Shown here piece after piece: positions 44,185 through 53,398 of a stretch of DNA of 64,000 bases. The DNA is taken from positions 86,702-150,701 of the forward strand of contig CACWNX010000001.1 of NCBI GenBank assembly GCA_902762295.1, read 5' to 3'. Both the position numbers and the translations under genes were made by a program. Source of the DNA: an uncultured Pseudomonadota bacterium (lineage in GTDB: Bacteria > Pseudomonadota > Alphaproteobacteria > Rs-D84). The stretch's first letter is position 1. Every line of letters starts with the position of its first letter. The notes under the pieces were generated by a model. It worked only from the letters and a program-made list of their open reading frames with translations, had not been told where the DNA came from and made no database searches.

Positions 44185-44224
44185 TAAATTAAAATCACCC
44201 CGAGGGGACGGGGTGATTTAATTT
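44185..44224 (-). terminator. terminator of tRNA-Pro
   Basis: A very long stem (ATCACCCC/GGGGTGAT extended by TAAATTAA/TTAATTTA) directly past the tRNA 3' end, with a U-rich arm on the minus strand. Confidence 0.85.
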
Positions 44225-44225
44225 A

Positions 44226-44302
<77 letters not shown>

Positions 44303-44464
44303 AACACACACAACAAACAAACGTTCTTGAAGGAACGAATCGATTATAGCCCGGCAATATTCATTTGCAACTTTTTTTTAATTTTTATTTTTCCACAAAT
44401 ATTTATGCTTGTTTTTTCCCGGAAATATAGCATTATTCATAGCGGTTTACAAAAAGGTATCAAC

Positions 44465-46153
44465 ATGTTTGCAACACGGTTTTTATCAAAAGATAAATTT
44501 GAAAACTATAACGATTACATTGAAAACGGCCGTCCGATTGTGCCCGAACACTTTAATTTTGCATACGATGTTATTGATGTTATTGCATCTGAAACCCCGA
44601 ACAAACCGGCAATTATTTGGACGGATGATTCAGGTGAAACAATAACATTTACATTTTCTGATTTATCACGCGAATCGAATGCGGTTGCAAATTACTTGGT
44701 TTCCCGCGGTTTAAAAAAGGGTGATACCGTATTATTATTTCTGCGTCGCCGTTGGGAATATTGGATTTTAATGATGGCGATGCACCGCGTTGGCATTATT
44801 CCAATTCCATCCACGAACCAGTTAAAGTGCGAAGATATTAAATACCGAATCGATGCCGCCGCCGCGCGTGCGATTATTGCATTTGATGATGGACATATTG
44901 TGAACGAGATAAAAAATGCGATTGGCGATTCGGATATAATGTTAATTTCTAATACCGAAGTTGCCGATTCTATAAATACTATGCCAGATACATTTGAACG
45001 CATTCCGAATGAAAATTCGGACACGATGGTTATCTATTTTACATCCGGCACAACCGATATGCCAAAGATGGTTGCACACAATTATGCATATCCACTTGGG
45101 CATATAAACACCGCCGTTTTTTGGCAGCGCTTAACCGACGGCGACATTCACTTTACGCTTTCCGAATCGGGCTGGGCAAAGTGCTCATGGGGCAAGATGT
45201 ATGGCCAGTGGTTGGCGGGCGCAACGGTTTTCATATTTGATGTTGCTGGCATTTTCACTGCGCATGATTTGTGGCATGCAATATCTGCGCACCATATCAC
45301 ATCATTTTGTGCGCCACCAACGGTTTATAAAATGCTGATTCATGCCGATGCATCAAAATACGATTTATCACATTTGAAAAAGGCGGATGTCGCCGGCGAA
45401 GCATTGAATCCCGAAGTTTATGAACGTTTCTTTGACATGACCGGAATAAAATTACACGAAGGTTTCGGTCAAACCGAAACATGCGTTCAATTGTTTACAA
45501 ACCAATGGATTGAACCAAAACCCGGCAGTATGGGCATGCCGGCGGCGGGATGGGACATAAAATTATTGGATGAAAACGGACGACAAATCACCGAAGATGG
45601 CAAAGTTGGTGAAATCTGCATATCATTGGAACATGGTCGCCCGGTCGGCATGTTTGAAAAATATCATAAAAATGAAAAACTGACGGCGAACGCATTTCGC
45701 GATGGATACTATCACACCGGCGATGTCGCATACCGCGACAGTGATGGATACTATTGGTTTGTTGGCCGTAATGATGATTTGATTAAATCATCAGGTTATC
45801 GTATCAGCCCGTTCGAGGTTGAAAGTGTATTATTAGAACATCCGGCGGTTCGCGAAGTTGCCGTCACCGGCGTTCCCGACCCCACACGTGGTCAGGCAGT
45901 AAAGGCAACAATCGTTTTAAACAAATATTTCCAGGGCAACGATATTTTAATTCGCCAATTGCAAGACCATGTCCGCAATCGTACCGCCACATATAAGTAT
46001 CCACGCATTATTGAATTTGTGGACAGCCTGCCTATGACCATATCTGGTAAAATCCGTCGCGCCCTGATTCGCACATTGGACAGCACCAAAAAATCAATCA
46101 TTGAACCGATTAAAAACACAATCGGCCTGGGCAAAGACGAAGAAGAGAAATAA
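44465..46153 (+). CDS. acyl-CoA synthetase, AMP-dependent (medium-chain type)
   Basis: A 562-residue member of the ANL superfamily, which activates a carboxylic acid to acyl-AMP and then acyl-CoA. The start is ATG 44465 after AAAAGG; the open frame upstream has no homology. The P-loop-like motif reads YFTSGTTDMPKM, the A5 region is GFGQTETC, the A7/A8 region is YHTGDVAYRDSDGYYWFVGRNDD-like, and the catalytic A10 lysine lies in TISGKIRR. The W-x-KCSWGKMYGQW segment is typical of the medium-chain (MACS) group. The true substrate is unknown. The gene stands alone, divergent from tRNA-Pro, and ends in a strong terminator. Confidence 0.88.
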   Translation: MFATRFLSKDKFENYNDYIENGRPIVPEHFNFAYDVIDVIASETPNKPAIIWTDDSGETITFTFSDLSRESNAVANYLVSRGLKKGDTVLLFLRRRWEYWILMMAMHRVGIIPIPSTNQLKCEDIKYRIDAAAARAIIAFDDGHIVNEIKNAIGDSDIMLISNTEVADSINTMPDTFERIPNENSDTMVIYFTSGTTDMPKMVAHNYAYPLGHINTAVFWQRLTDGDIHFTLSESGWAKCSWGKMYGQWLAGATVFIFDVAGIFTAHDLWHAISAHHITSFCAPPTVYKMLIHADASKYDLSHLKKADVAGEALNPEVYERFFDMTGIKLHEGFGQTETCVQLFTNQWIEPKPGSMGMPAAGWDIKLLDENGRQITEDGKVGEICISLEHGRPVGMFEKYHKNEKLTANAFRDGYYHTGDVAYRDSDGYYWFVGRNDDLIKSSGYRISPFEVESVLLEHPAVREVAVTGVPDPTRGQAVKATIVLNKYFQGNDILIRQLQDHVRNRTATYKYPRIIEFVDSLPMTISGKIRRALIRTLDSTKKSIIEPIKNTIGLGKDEEEK

Positions 46154-46170
46154 GTGAGTTAGTGATTAGT

Positions 46171-46200
46171 AAAACCGGTTGCGATTCGCAACCGGTTTTT
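46171..46200. terminator. bidirectional rho-independent terminator
   Basis: A 13 bp perfect stem AAAACCGGTTGCG/CGCAACCGGTTTT with a three base loop, downstream of the acyl-CoA synthetase gene. Confidence 0.9.
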
Positions 46201-46204
46201 ATTC

Positions 46205-46304
46205 GTCATACCGACGATTTGGATCCCGTTGGCTGATGTCTGCCGGTATTTCGTCAGTCACGGTAAAATCAACGAGATACCATGTCAAGCACGGTATGAC
46301 AGCA
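46205..46304. repeat. RPE-like dispersed palindromic repeat
   Basis: Contains CGTCATACCGACG and the core GTCAAGCACGG (46284-46294) followed by TATGAC. This is the same core as at 15068-15078, within partly palindromic surroundings. Confidence 0.6.
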
Positions 46305-46312
46305 GAAAAAAC

Positions 46313-46337
46313 AAAAAGCCCCCGTGTTTCCACGGGG
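46313..46337 (-). terminator. terminator of fabF
   Basis: A 7 bp stem CCCCGTG/CACGGGG with a TTTC loop. The minus strand continues into GCTTTTTGTTTTTT. Confidence 0.75.
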
Positions 46338-46375
46338 TAACATGTTTTTTCGCCGGGCGACGTTCACATTGACCA

Positions 46376-47626
46376 CTAATTCACTTTTTTCAAAACCAGC
46401 GATGCGTTTGTGCCACCGAACCCGAACGAATTAGACAGTGCAACATCAACCTTGCGTTTTTTCGCAACATTAGGAACTAAATCAAAATCACCGACTTCGT
46501 CCACTGGGTCATGCAGATTTATCGTTGCCGGAACAATACCGTCGCGAATCGCCAGTGTGCAGAATATCGCCTCTACTGCGCCGGCGGCACCCAACAAATG
46601 CCCCGTCATAGATTTTGTTGACGACATACATGCACCTGTGCCACCGAACAAATTCTTGACCGCCGCCAATTCACCCAAATCACCAAGTCCGGTTGATGTG
46701 CCATGCGCATTTATATAATCAACATCGGACGGATTTAACCCCGCATCGTTCAATGCCGCCATCATGGCGCGCGCACCACCTTCACCATTTTCCGCCGGCG
46801 CAGTAATATGATATGCATCACCCGATAGACCGTATCCGGCAACCTCGGCATAAATCTTTGCGCCACGTGCAACCGCATGTTCGTATTCTTCCAGAACCAA
46901 TATACCCGCACCTTCGGACATGATGAATCCATCACGACCCTTGTCCCAGGGGCGCGATGCGCCCGCCGGATCATCATTGCGTGTGCTTAATGCCTTCATC
47001 GCGCAAAATCCCGTAATGCCCAAACGACCAACCGCACCTTCGCATCCACCACAGACCATAATATCGGCATCACCATGCTGAATCAGGCGTGCGCCCTCGC
47101 CTATGCTGTGCGCACCGGTTGCACATGCCGTCACAATCGCAATATTCGGACCACGCAACCCATATTTAATTGAAATATGCCCCGCCGCCATATTTATAAT
47201 ACACTTTGGAATAAAGAACGGACTGATATGACGCGGACCACCGTTGGCCAATTCTAAGCAATTATCATAAATTGTGTTCAACCCACCAATACCACTGCCA
47301 ACCGAAACACCGATACGATTTTTATCGCCGTCATATGTATCCAGCCCCGCATCGCGAATCGCTTCGTCTGCGGCAACAACACCATATAAAATACACCTGT
47401 CCATTTTGCGTTGGTCACGCGGCTCAACCACCGCATCCGGATTAAACATACCGGGTTCACTGCCACACTGTGGAATACCCGCAATCTGGCACGGCAGGTC
47501 TGAAACATCCATGTTTTCAATCTTGCGTACACCCGATTTGCCCGCCAATATATTCTTCCAGGCATATTCAACGCCACAGCCAACCGGCGATACAATTCCC
47601 ATACCTGTTATAACAACTCTTTTCAT
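46376..47626 (-). CDS. fabF: 3-oxoacyl-[acyl-carrier-protein] synthase II
   Basis: FabF condenses malonyl-ACP with acyl-ACP in fatty acid elongation. The 416 residues show the Cys-His-His active site: TACATGAHS around residue 165, NAHGTSTGLGD around 305 and KSMTGHLLGAAG around 341. The protein ends in the usual NSFGFGGTNASLVL region. It follows acpP by 122 bp, in which a terminator-like hairpin (47691-47726) would attenuate readthrough. The usual downstream partner mltG is displaced. Confidence 0.97.
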   Translation of the reverse strand: MKRVVITGMGIVSPVGCGVEYAWKNILAGKSGVRKIENMDVSDLPCQIAGIPQCGSEPGMFNPDAVVEPRDQRKMDRCILYGVVAADEAIRDAGLDTYDGDKNRIGVSVGSGIGGLNTIYDNCLELANGGPRHISPFFIPKCIINMAAGHISIKYGLRGPNIAIVTACATGAHSIGEGARLIQHGDADIMVCGGCEGAVGRLGITGFCAMKALSTRNDDPAGASRPWDKGRDGFIMSEGAGILVLEEYEHAVARGAKIYAEVAGYGLSGDAYHITAPAENGEGGARAMMAALNDAGLNPSDVDYINAHGTSTGLGDLGELAAVKNLFGGTGACMSSTKSMTGHLLGAAGAVEAIFCTLAIRDGIVPATINLHDPVDEVGDFDLVPNVAKKRKVDVALSNSFGFGGTNASLVLKKVN

Positions 47627-47690
47627 AACTTATCCCTTTGTATTGTTAAACGATGCCGACATAATAATATGTTTTCTGGAAAAAATACAG

Positions 47691-47726
47691 AAAAAAAACC
47701 GCCACGCAAAAATATCTGCATGGCGG
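47691..47726 (-). terminator. terminator/attenuator between acpP and fabF
   Basis: A 9 bp stem CCGCCACGC/GCATGGCGG with one mismatch and an eight-U tract on the minus strand. Partial readthrough would keep ACP in excess over FabF. Confidence 0.75.
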
Positions 47727-47748
47727 ACAAAAAACATAAAATATTTTA

Positions 47749-47991
47749 TTATGCAGCCTTTTTCGCATGTGCATCAATATATTTAACTGCATCGCCAACG
47801 GTCACCAGTTTTGCCGCTTCTTCATCTGGAATTGTAATATCAAATTCTTTTTCAACCTCCATAACAAATTCAACAACATCCAAAGAATCTGCGCCTAAAT
47901 CATTCACGAATGCCGCGGCTTCGGTGACTTTTGCATCATCAACGCCCAATTTATCCGCTACAATTTTTTTTACTTTTTCAAAAGTTGACAT
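47749..47991 (-). CDS. acpP: acyl carrier protein
   Basis: The 80-residue ACP carries growing acyl chains on a phosphopantetheine attached to Ser36 in the [12 protein letters not shown] motif. The start is ATG 47991 ([20 protein letters not shown]) behind an AAGGATG site; the longer open frame upstream is not ACP-like. A strong promoter lies at 48051-48079. Confidence 0.97.
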   Translation of the reverse strand: MSTFEKVKKIVADKLGVDDAKVTEAAAFVNDLGADSLDVVEFVMEVEKEFDITIPDEEAAKLVTVGDAVKYIDAHAKKAA

Positions 47992-48050
47992 TTTACATCC
48001 TTTATTTTTGTTAAACTTTTTGTCATACCTTTCATGACGTTCACGGCAAA

Positions 48051-48079
48051 ACACTATCATTTTATAGTGGCTATGTCAA
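48051..48079 (-). promoter_or_regulatory. promoter of acpP-fabF
   Basis: The minus strand shows a perfect TTGACA (48074-48079), a 17 bp spacer and an extended -10 TGA-TAGTGT (48051-48056). Confidence 0.75.
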
Positions 48080-48110
48080 GGAATTATAACAAATGATAAC
48101 AAAACCGGCC

Positions 48111-49115
48111 CTAGTCCGCCGCCAATAATTCATCCAGTAATTCATTCATATTATTACGCAAATCTTCCCGGTCACCCGCCCAAACCAAACGATGTGAAAC
48201 GAACTTATGAACATCATCCATCGTTAAATTTGGAATACCGGCGGCATCTACCACCCGTAACCATGCCAAACGTGGGTCTGTCAAATGTCCATGACCACGT
48301 CCCGGAAATACCCAGTACCCATCCTGGGGCAAATCTTGCAACAGCACAACCGCCATATCCGACAGAGGCATCTCGCCCCACATATAACGGTTAAAATCTA
48401 AATCCGCCCATTGCATAGAAAAAACCTGATTCTTGGTTGCAAACCCGTACACCAGCATTAAAAACGCCGCGCGACAAACCGCATCATCAGAATTCTTGAT
48501 TGCATCAACCAACCGGCGCAGACCATATTTATTCAGTGGTCTAACACGGCGTACCTGTTCGGGTCGTGGTACAGACAATACCGGATTTTCTTTGACATAC
48601 CCGGTTTCAATCGCATATTTAAATACACTCTGTAATAATTCTTGCATACGAACGGCAATTGCCACACCACCAATCGCGCCAATAATATCACGAATATCAT
48701 CCGCGGTTATATCTGACACATTTTTATCAAACAATCCCGTCAAATGATGATTTATTGAACGCACCAATTTATCATACGAACCAATAGAGCGATGCACCCG
48801 ATTTTTCAGATACATTTTTATAAAATCCCGAAACAGAATTTTTTTACGTTTAACCGGAATTTTCTTTGACGCATCATCCAACACAGTATTTACCGCGCTG
48901 CGTGCATCTTCAATATCCATGTCGGGATATTTGCCGATGATTACACGACGGTCGCGTCCGTTTATTCGCTTTCGCACAAAGAATGTTTTAACACCGCGAC
49001 TGGTTATATACATGCGCAGACGCGGTTCTGAAACATCCTGGACCACATCAAATCCACGCGATGGCAACGCCAAATTATCCAAAATATACGGATTAAAAAA
49101 GAACTGGTGCGCCAT
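48111..49115 (-). CDS. tyrosine-recombinase-like protein, catalytically degenerate
   Basis: A 334-residue protein with the architecture of a phage-type integrase. It has an N-terminal arm-binding domain (VRKRINGRDRRVIIGKYPDMDIEDAR, like DUF4102), a SAM-like core-binding domain (about 95-190) and a C-terminal catalytic-like domain. The active-site residues look lost. The Arg of the usual TGxRxxE box aligns with YGFATKNQ. The HxLRH box reads DDVHKF. No Tyr is present in the last 40 residues. It may now be only a DNA-binding protein, or a decaying integrase. No attachment sites or prophage genes surround it, and the frame is intact, which suggests it is maintained. Confidence 0.65.
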   Translation of the reverse strand: MAHQFFFNPYILDNLALPSRGFDVVQDVSEPRLRMYITSRGVKTFFVRKRINGRDRRVIIGKYPDMDIEDARSAVNTVLDDASKKIPVKRKKILFRDFIKMYLKNRVHRSIGSYDKLVRSINHHLTGLFDKNVSDITADDIRDIIGAIGGVAIAVRMQELLQSVFKYAIETGYVKENPVLSVPRPEQVRRVRPLNKYGLRRLVDAIKNSDDAVCRAAFLMLVYGFATKNQVFSMQWADLDFNRYMWGEMPLSDMAVVLLQDLPQDGYWVFPGRGHGHLTDPRLAWLRVVDAAGIPNLTMDDVHKFVSHRLVWAGDREDLRNNMNELLDELLAAD

Positions 49116-49144
49116 CGCGTATCCTTTTTTATTTTTTTACCGGA

Positions 49145-49513
49145 TTATTTTGTACGCGCACCCCGCAAACCGCGCAGAAACGCACGCCGTGCCGCAACCG
49201 CCATATCATATCTTTCTTTGGCAACGGTATAATCTAAATTTTGCGAAAAATGTGGACATTTTCTGTCTGCACATGGCAAATCACAAAACAACGCACAACG
49301 TTTAACATAGCCACCATCATCACAAATTTCTACCTTACTGTTACTTACCACCTTGTCAAATTTATTTATACAATTCAAAACATCCGCATCTTCATAACTA
49401 TTCAACGAATATTCACGTAGATAATTTGTTATTTTTTCACGTGCCGACAACATTTCGCGTTTTGCCACACGTTGTTTCTTTAACAATTCTATATATTCAT
49501 GAATTTTACTCAT
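49145..49513 (-). CDS. small cysteine-containing protein of unknown function
   Basis: A 122-residue soluble protein with a helical, Lys/Arg/Glu-rich N-terminal half. A Cys cluster near the middle has the spacing C-x3-C-x3-C-x3-C-P-H, a possible metal site, and the basic tail ends in RGLRGARTK. ATG 49513 is preferred over 49519 because the AAGGA site is then at normal spacing. It lies between the recombinase-like gene and lepA on the same strand. Nucleic-acid binding is possible but unproven. Confidence 0.6.
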   Translation of the reverse strand: MSKIHEYIELLKKQRVAKREMLSAREKITNYLREYSLNSYEDADVLNCINKFDKVVSNSKVEICDDGGYVKRCALFCDLPCADRKCPHFSQNLDYTVAKERYDMAVAARRAFLRGLRGARTK

Positions 49514-49536
49514 TTTCATTTCCTTTTTTTTGTTTA

Positions 49537-51327
49537 TTACACTTTCAGTGCGTTTATAAATGCCGACTGGGGAATTTCAACATTCCCAAACGTCCGCATA
49601 CGCTTTTTCCCTTCCTTCTGCTTCTCCAAAAGTTTCCGTTTTCGCGTGATATCACCGCCATAGCATTTCGCGGTCACATCTTTGCGATACGCCGCAATCG
49701 TTTCACGCGCAATAATTTTTCCACCAATTGCCGCCTGCAACGGTATCTTAAACTGGTGTCGTGGAATCAAATCTTTTAATTTTTCTACAATCGCCCTGCC
49801 CCGCTTTTCCGCGCTACTACGATGGCACATAAACGACAACGGTTCAACATTTTCTTCGTTCACCAATATTGAAACCTTTACCAAATCCGACGGCTGATAC
49901 CCCTGGACAACATAGTCAAACGATGCATAACCCGACGATATAGACTTTACCCGATCATAGAAATCAAAAACAATTTCCGCCAACGGTAATTTATATACCA
50001 AAACGGCACGATTTCCGACATAGGAAATATTTTCTTGAACACCGCGCCGTTCAGAACAAAGTTGCATTATTCCGCCCATATATTTATCCGGCATCATAAT
50101 CGTTGCACGCACCCACGGTTCTTCAATAGATTCAATTTTTGTAATATCCGGCATATCGGCGGGATTTTCCAAATCAACCACATCGCCATTTCGCAAATGA
50201 ATTTTATACAGCACACTGGGCACCGTGTTTATCAGATTTAAATTGAATTCGCGCGCCAACCGTTCACTGATAATTTCCATATGCAACAGTCCCAAAAATC
50301 CACATCGCAATCCAAACCCCAGCGCAGACGACTTTTCCGTCGTAAATACAAACGACGCATCATTCAGTGCCAGTTTTTCCGCGCTTTCCTTTAACGCCGG
50401 ATAGTCATCGGCAACCACCGGAAAGAACGATGAAAACACAACCGGCACCGACGGTTTGAATCCCGGCAATGCATCAACATGCGTCGCGCGCGCATCGGCA
50501 ATCGTATCCCCCACCTTACAGTCATGAATTGTTTTCATACCGGTTATAATAAACCCTATTTCACCGGTATTCAGAATATCCACATTAACCATTTTCGGTG
50601 TAAAATATCCGATTTTTTCAATTGTGTATTCGGCACCGGTTGCAACGAATCGAATTTTTTGACCACGGCGCAATGTGCCGTCAACTACACGCACCAACAC
50701 CACAACCCCAAGATATGAATCATACCACGAATCCACCAACAGCGCACGCGACGGCGCATTTTCATCACCATGTGGCGATGGCAGTTTATGAACAATTTCT
50801 TCTAACAACTCTGGCACACCGGCACCGGTTTTTCCCGACACCGCCAACGCATCATTCGCATCCAGCCCAATCACATCAGAAATCTGGGCACGCACCGCAT
50901 CAACATCACTGGACGGCAAATCAATTTTGTTCAACACCGGCAACATTTCCAAATCATTATCCAGCGCAAGATATGCATTTGCCAGTGTCTGGGCCTGGAC
51001 CCCTTGGGTTGCGTCAACCAAGACCAACGCGCCTTCGCATGCCGCCAACGACCGCGACACTTCGTATGAAAAATCCACATGTCCCGGCGTATCCATCAAA
51101 TTCAGTTGATACATTTCGCCATTTTTCGCGCGATAGTTCAACCGCACAGTTTGCGCCTTAATCGTGATTCCGCGTTCGCGTTCAATATCCATTGAATCCA
51201 AAACTTGCGCCTTCATTTCGCGCGATTCCAGTCCCCCGGTATATTCAATCAACCGGTCTGACAGTGTTGATTTGCCATGATCAATATGTGCGACAATTGA
51301 AAAGTTTCTGATATTTTCCTGTTTCAT
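49537..51327 (-). CDS. lepA: elongation factor 4 (back-translocase LepA)
   Basis: EF-4 is a ribosome-dependent GTPase that helps stalled or misassembled translation complexes. The 596 residues carry G1 [10 protein letters not shown]3 DTPGH and G4 NKIDLPSSD. The LepA-specific C-terminal domain has [25 protein letters not shown] and the end [18 protein letters not shown] 51327 is used; an in-frame TTG three codons upstream is less likely. Confidence 0.97.
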   Translation of the reverse strand: MKQENIRNFSIVAHIDHGKSTLSDRLIEYTGGLESREMKAQVLDSMDIERERGITIKAQTVRLNYRAKNGEMYQLNLMDTPGHVDFSYEVSRSLAACEGALVLVDATQGVQAQTLANAYLALDNDLEMLPVLNKIDLPSSDVDAVRAQISDVIGLDANDALAVSGKTGAGVPELLEEIVHKLPSPHGDENAPSRALLVDSWYDSYLGVVVLVRVVDGTLRRGQKIRFVATGAEYTIEKIGYFTPKMVNVDILNTGEIGFIITGMKTIHDCKVGDTIADARATHVDALPGFKPSVPVVFSSFFPVVADDYPALKESAEKLALNDASFVFTTEKSSALGFGLRCGFLGLLHMEIISERLAREFNLNLINTVPSVLYKIHLRNGDVVDLENPADMPDITKIESIEEPWVRATIMMPDKYMGGIMQLCSERRGVQENISYVGNRAVLVYKLPLAEIVFDFYDRVKSISSGYASFDYVVQGYQPSDLVKVSILVNEENVEPLSFMCHRSSAEKRGRAIVEKLKDLIPRHQFKIPLQAAIGGKIIARETIAAYRKDVTAKCYGGDITRKRKLLEKQKEGKKRMRTFGNVEIPQSAFINALKV

Positions 51328-51373
51328 CTGCGGCAATGATACACTCGTATAGCGAACACCGCAAGTGAAAAAA

Positions 51374-51724
51374 TTATTTTAAATTATTCAGCAATTCATC
51401 TATCTTGGCGGCGCGTTCCAGTGTATCATCATATGTAAATTTTATTTGCGGGACATATTTTTGGTCAATTTGTTGTCCCATCAAAAATCGAATCGTTTTT
51501 GTTTCAATATCTAACCGTCGCTGGGCGACATCAATATCATCGGTACGACAGTAAAAATACAGCCGCACGAATTGCAGTCCCCCATGCGCCACCGCCCCGA
51601 CCAGCGACACCCCCGACAGCACCGGGTCATCGGCATATTTATCGCGCAGTATTTCTGCGACAATCGTCTGAACTTTTGCGGCGACTCTATCGTTTCGGTT
51701 TGAATCAGATATTTTTTTTGGCAT
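51374..51724 (-). CDS. rbfA: ribosome-binding factor A
   Basis: RbfA is a KH-domain factor needed for late 30S maturation. The 116 residues show the family start ([20 protein letters not shown]), the central [24 protein letters not shown] strand and the end [19 protein letters not shown]. It lies just upstream of lepA and divergent from the YqaA gene; it is not next to infB/truB as is common. Confidence 0.93.
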   Translation of the reverse strand: MPKKISDSNRNDRVAAKVQTIVAEILRDKYADDPVLSGVSLVGAVAHGGLQFVRLYFYCRTDDIDVAQRRLDIETKTIRFLMGQQIDQKYVPQIKFTYDDTLERAAKIDELLNNLK

Positions 51725-51736
51725 TTATAAATCCAT

Positions 51737-51765
51737 TTGTGTTATATATAATGTCAATGTATAAT
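51737..51765 (+). promoter_or_regulatory. promoter of the YqaA-like gene
   Basis: TTGTGT (51737-51742), a 17 bp spacer and TATAAT (51760-51765), 30 bp before the ATG. Confidence 0.6.
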
Positions 51766-51794
51766 ATATTCCACAATCGTCAAGGGAAATTTTA

Positions 51795-52367
51795 ATGAAA
51801 CTATCTGAATATTTATTATCGCGCGCCGAAACACGTGGGTATACATGGCTGGTCTTTTTAATGACGGTATGCGAATCGATATTTCTTTTTATTCCACCCG
51901 AAGTCTTTATGACACCGCCAATTATCGCAAATAAAAAGCGCGCGATTCCGGTTGTAATTGCGGCATCACTTGGGTCAATTGTTGGTGGCATTATTGCGTA
52001 TTGCATTGGGCTGTGGCTGTTTGATTCGGTTGGCATATGGATAATTGAAAACTTTGCATCAATGGAAAAGTTTGAATTGGCGCAAAATTTATTTATTCGG
52101 CATGGCATATTCATCATCTTTTTGACGGCGGTGACCCCTGTTCCGTACAAGTTGATGGCGATAACGGCGGGATTTATGGGGTTTCCGGCGGTATTATTTC
52201 TGGGACTGTCCGCGGTATTTCGGACCGGGCGGTTTGCGATTGTTGGCTATCTGCTGTGGCGATTCCAAGAACGTGCAAACACGATAGTAAAAAAATTTTT
52301 CTGGCCATTGACGGCGGCGGCGATATTACTTGCCGGATTTGGAATAATTTTAATGTTTTTTATTTAG
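51795..52367 (+). CDS. YqaA/DedA-type (SNARE-associated) inner-membrane protein
   Basis: A 190-residue protein with about five membrane segments. The re-entrant region reads ESIFLFIPPEVFMTPPII, and the second half contains FLTAVTPVPYKLMAITAGFMG, the paired motifs of the VTT/DedA superfamily in its YqaA-like branch. Some members transport lipid carriers or phospholipids across the membrane; the substrate here is not known. It has its own promoter. Confidence 0.85.
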   Translation: MKLSEYLLSRAETRGYTWLVFLMTVCESIFLFIPPEVFMTPPIIANKKRAIPVVIAASLGSIVGGIIAYCIGLWLFDSVGIWIIENFASMEKFELAQNLFIRHGIFIIFLTAVTPVPYKLMAITAGFMGFPAVLFLGLSAVFRTGRFAIVGYLLWRFQERANTIVKKFFWPLTAAAILLAGFGIILMFFI

Positions 52368-52412
52368 CCCCACTAACCACTATTTTTTCTTTTTTGTCAC
52401 CCAAAAATGTGA

Positions 52413-52418
52413 TATAAT
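52413..52418 (+). promoter_or_regulatory. -10 element of the 52454 gene
   Basis: TGTGA-TATAAT 36 bp before the ATG, followed by a GCAGGAGAAA ribosome site. The longer open frame starting at 52424 is rejected because it would begin almost at the transcript start. Confidence 0.6.
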
Positions 52419-52453
52419 ACTCCTTGGGAAAAAACAAAGCAGGAGAAACAGAA

Positions 52454-53329
52454 ATGAAAAAATTACTGGTTGGATTATCGGCATTATTGGTTGCGGCATC
52501 GCCGGCATTTGCGGACGGCGGGTGCAATGGTTGTAAAAATTGCGGGTGCAAGCCGAAAAAGTATCGTGTTATTTATGTGACGGCGAACACACCAGACACA
52601 ATGTACGGCGACTATGTATTCGCAGACCCTGAATTGGGTCCGGATTATGTTGCGGCCGACTATGACGAACGTTATGACAACAATGCCAGTGATGTTTCAT
52701 TTGAATCCCGTCGTTACAGTTCGCACGATTGGTACATCGGCGGACGTTTGGGATTAAACCTGTTATCATGGAAGAATAAATATGTTGGTACGCCATCAAA
52801 TTACCAATTTCATGACAACTATGATCACGACAATTATTGGTTTGAACCGGTATTTGGTGGCGACATATTTGCCGGGTTGCACTTTGATGAAAATTGGCGT
52901 GGCGATATAGAGGCCGGCTATGTGACCCAGTTCACTGATTCTGATAACGGATTTTCGTTCAAGATGCAGATTCCATACGTGACGGCAAACGGATATTACG
53001 ATTTCACCGGCGGATTTTACCTTGGCGCGGGTCTGGGATTGGCGTTTCCGAAAATGACATTAGATTGGGAAAATTTCGTTGCCAACACGGGCAAAGAAAC
53101 CAAACTGTCGTTAACGGGTGCACTGATGGCGGGCTATACGAATTATCTGACGGAACGCGTTGCGTTTGATTTCCGCTATCGTATTGCCGGACTAATAGGG
53201 CCGAAAATGACACGCGGTGTTATTGCAGGTGTTACAGATGACAACGGTGTTGACCTGGAATCACTGGAAACCAAGACGGGATTCATTTTAGACAATTCAT
53301 TCACGATTGGTCTGCGGTATGAATTTTAA
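52454..53329 (+). CDS. outer-membrane beta-barrel protein with Cys-rich N-terminus
   Basis: A 291-residue protein. The signal peptide (MKKLLVGLSALLVAASPAFA) is followed by a short cluster of five cysteines (GGCNGCKNCGCKP), then an acidic spacer. From about residue 85 there is a barrel of about eight strands ending in Phe (GLRYEF). The barrel part looks like the OmpA/Omp25-type small porin-like fold (WYIGGRLGLN start, GLRYEF end). The Cys cluster between signal peptide and barrel is unusual and might bind metal or form disulfides. Confidence 0.82.
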   Translation: MKKLLVGLSALLVAASPAFADGGCNGCKNCGCKPKKYRVIYVTANTPDTMYGDYVFADPELGPDYVAADYDERYDNNASDVSFESRRYSSHDWYIGGRLGLNLLSWKNKYVGTPSNYQFHDNYDHDNYWFEPVFGGDIFAGLHFDENWRGDIEAGYVTQFTDSDNGFSFKMQIPYVTANGYYDFTGGFYLGAGLGLAFPKMTLDWENFVANTGKETKLSLTGALMAGYTNYLTERVAFDFRYRIAGLIGPKMTRGVIAGVTDDNGVDLESLETKTGFILDNSFTIGLRYEF

Positions 53330-53380
53330 TTCCGAACAAAAAAATTAAAAAAGCGATTTGGAATTAAATCAAAATTGTGA

Positions 53381-53386
53381 TATAAT
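53381..53386 (+). promoter_or_regulatory. -10 element of the 53399 gene
   Basis: TGTGA-TATAAT only 12 bp before the ATG at 53399, so the mRNA leader would be about five bases. Confidence 0.55.
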
Positions 53387-53398
53387 TTGTCGTAAGAG

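Larger units (their letters stand above)
43951..44225. other. non-coding region between the XRE remnant and tRNA-Pro
   Basis: No protein gene is supported. The region holds the folded inverted-repeat element (43977-44107), a CCGGG/CCCGG hairpin (about 44113-44128), and a terminator-like AAAACGG/CCGTTTT hairpin (44147-44172). The strong tRNA terminator (44185-44224) follows. Confidence 0.6.

Noticed and set aside
48111..49115. Integrase of an active prophage or integrative element.
   Set aside because: No phage or conjugation genes and no attachment repeats are nearby, and the catalytic residues appear absent.
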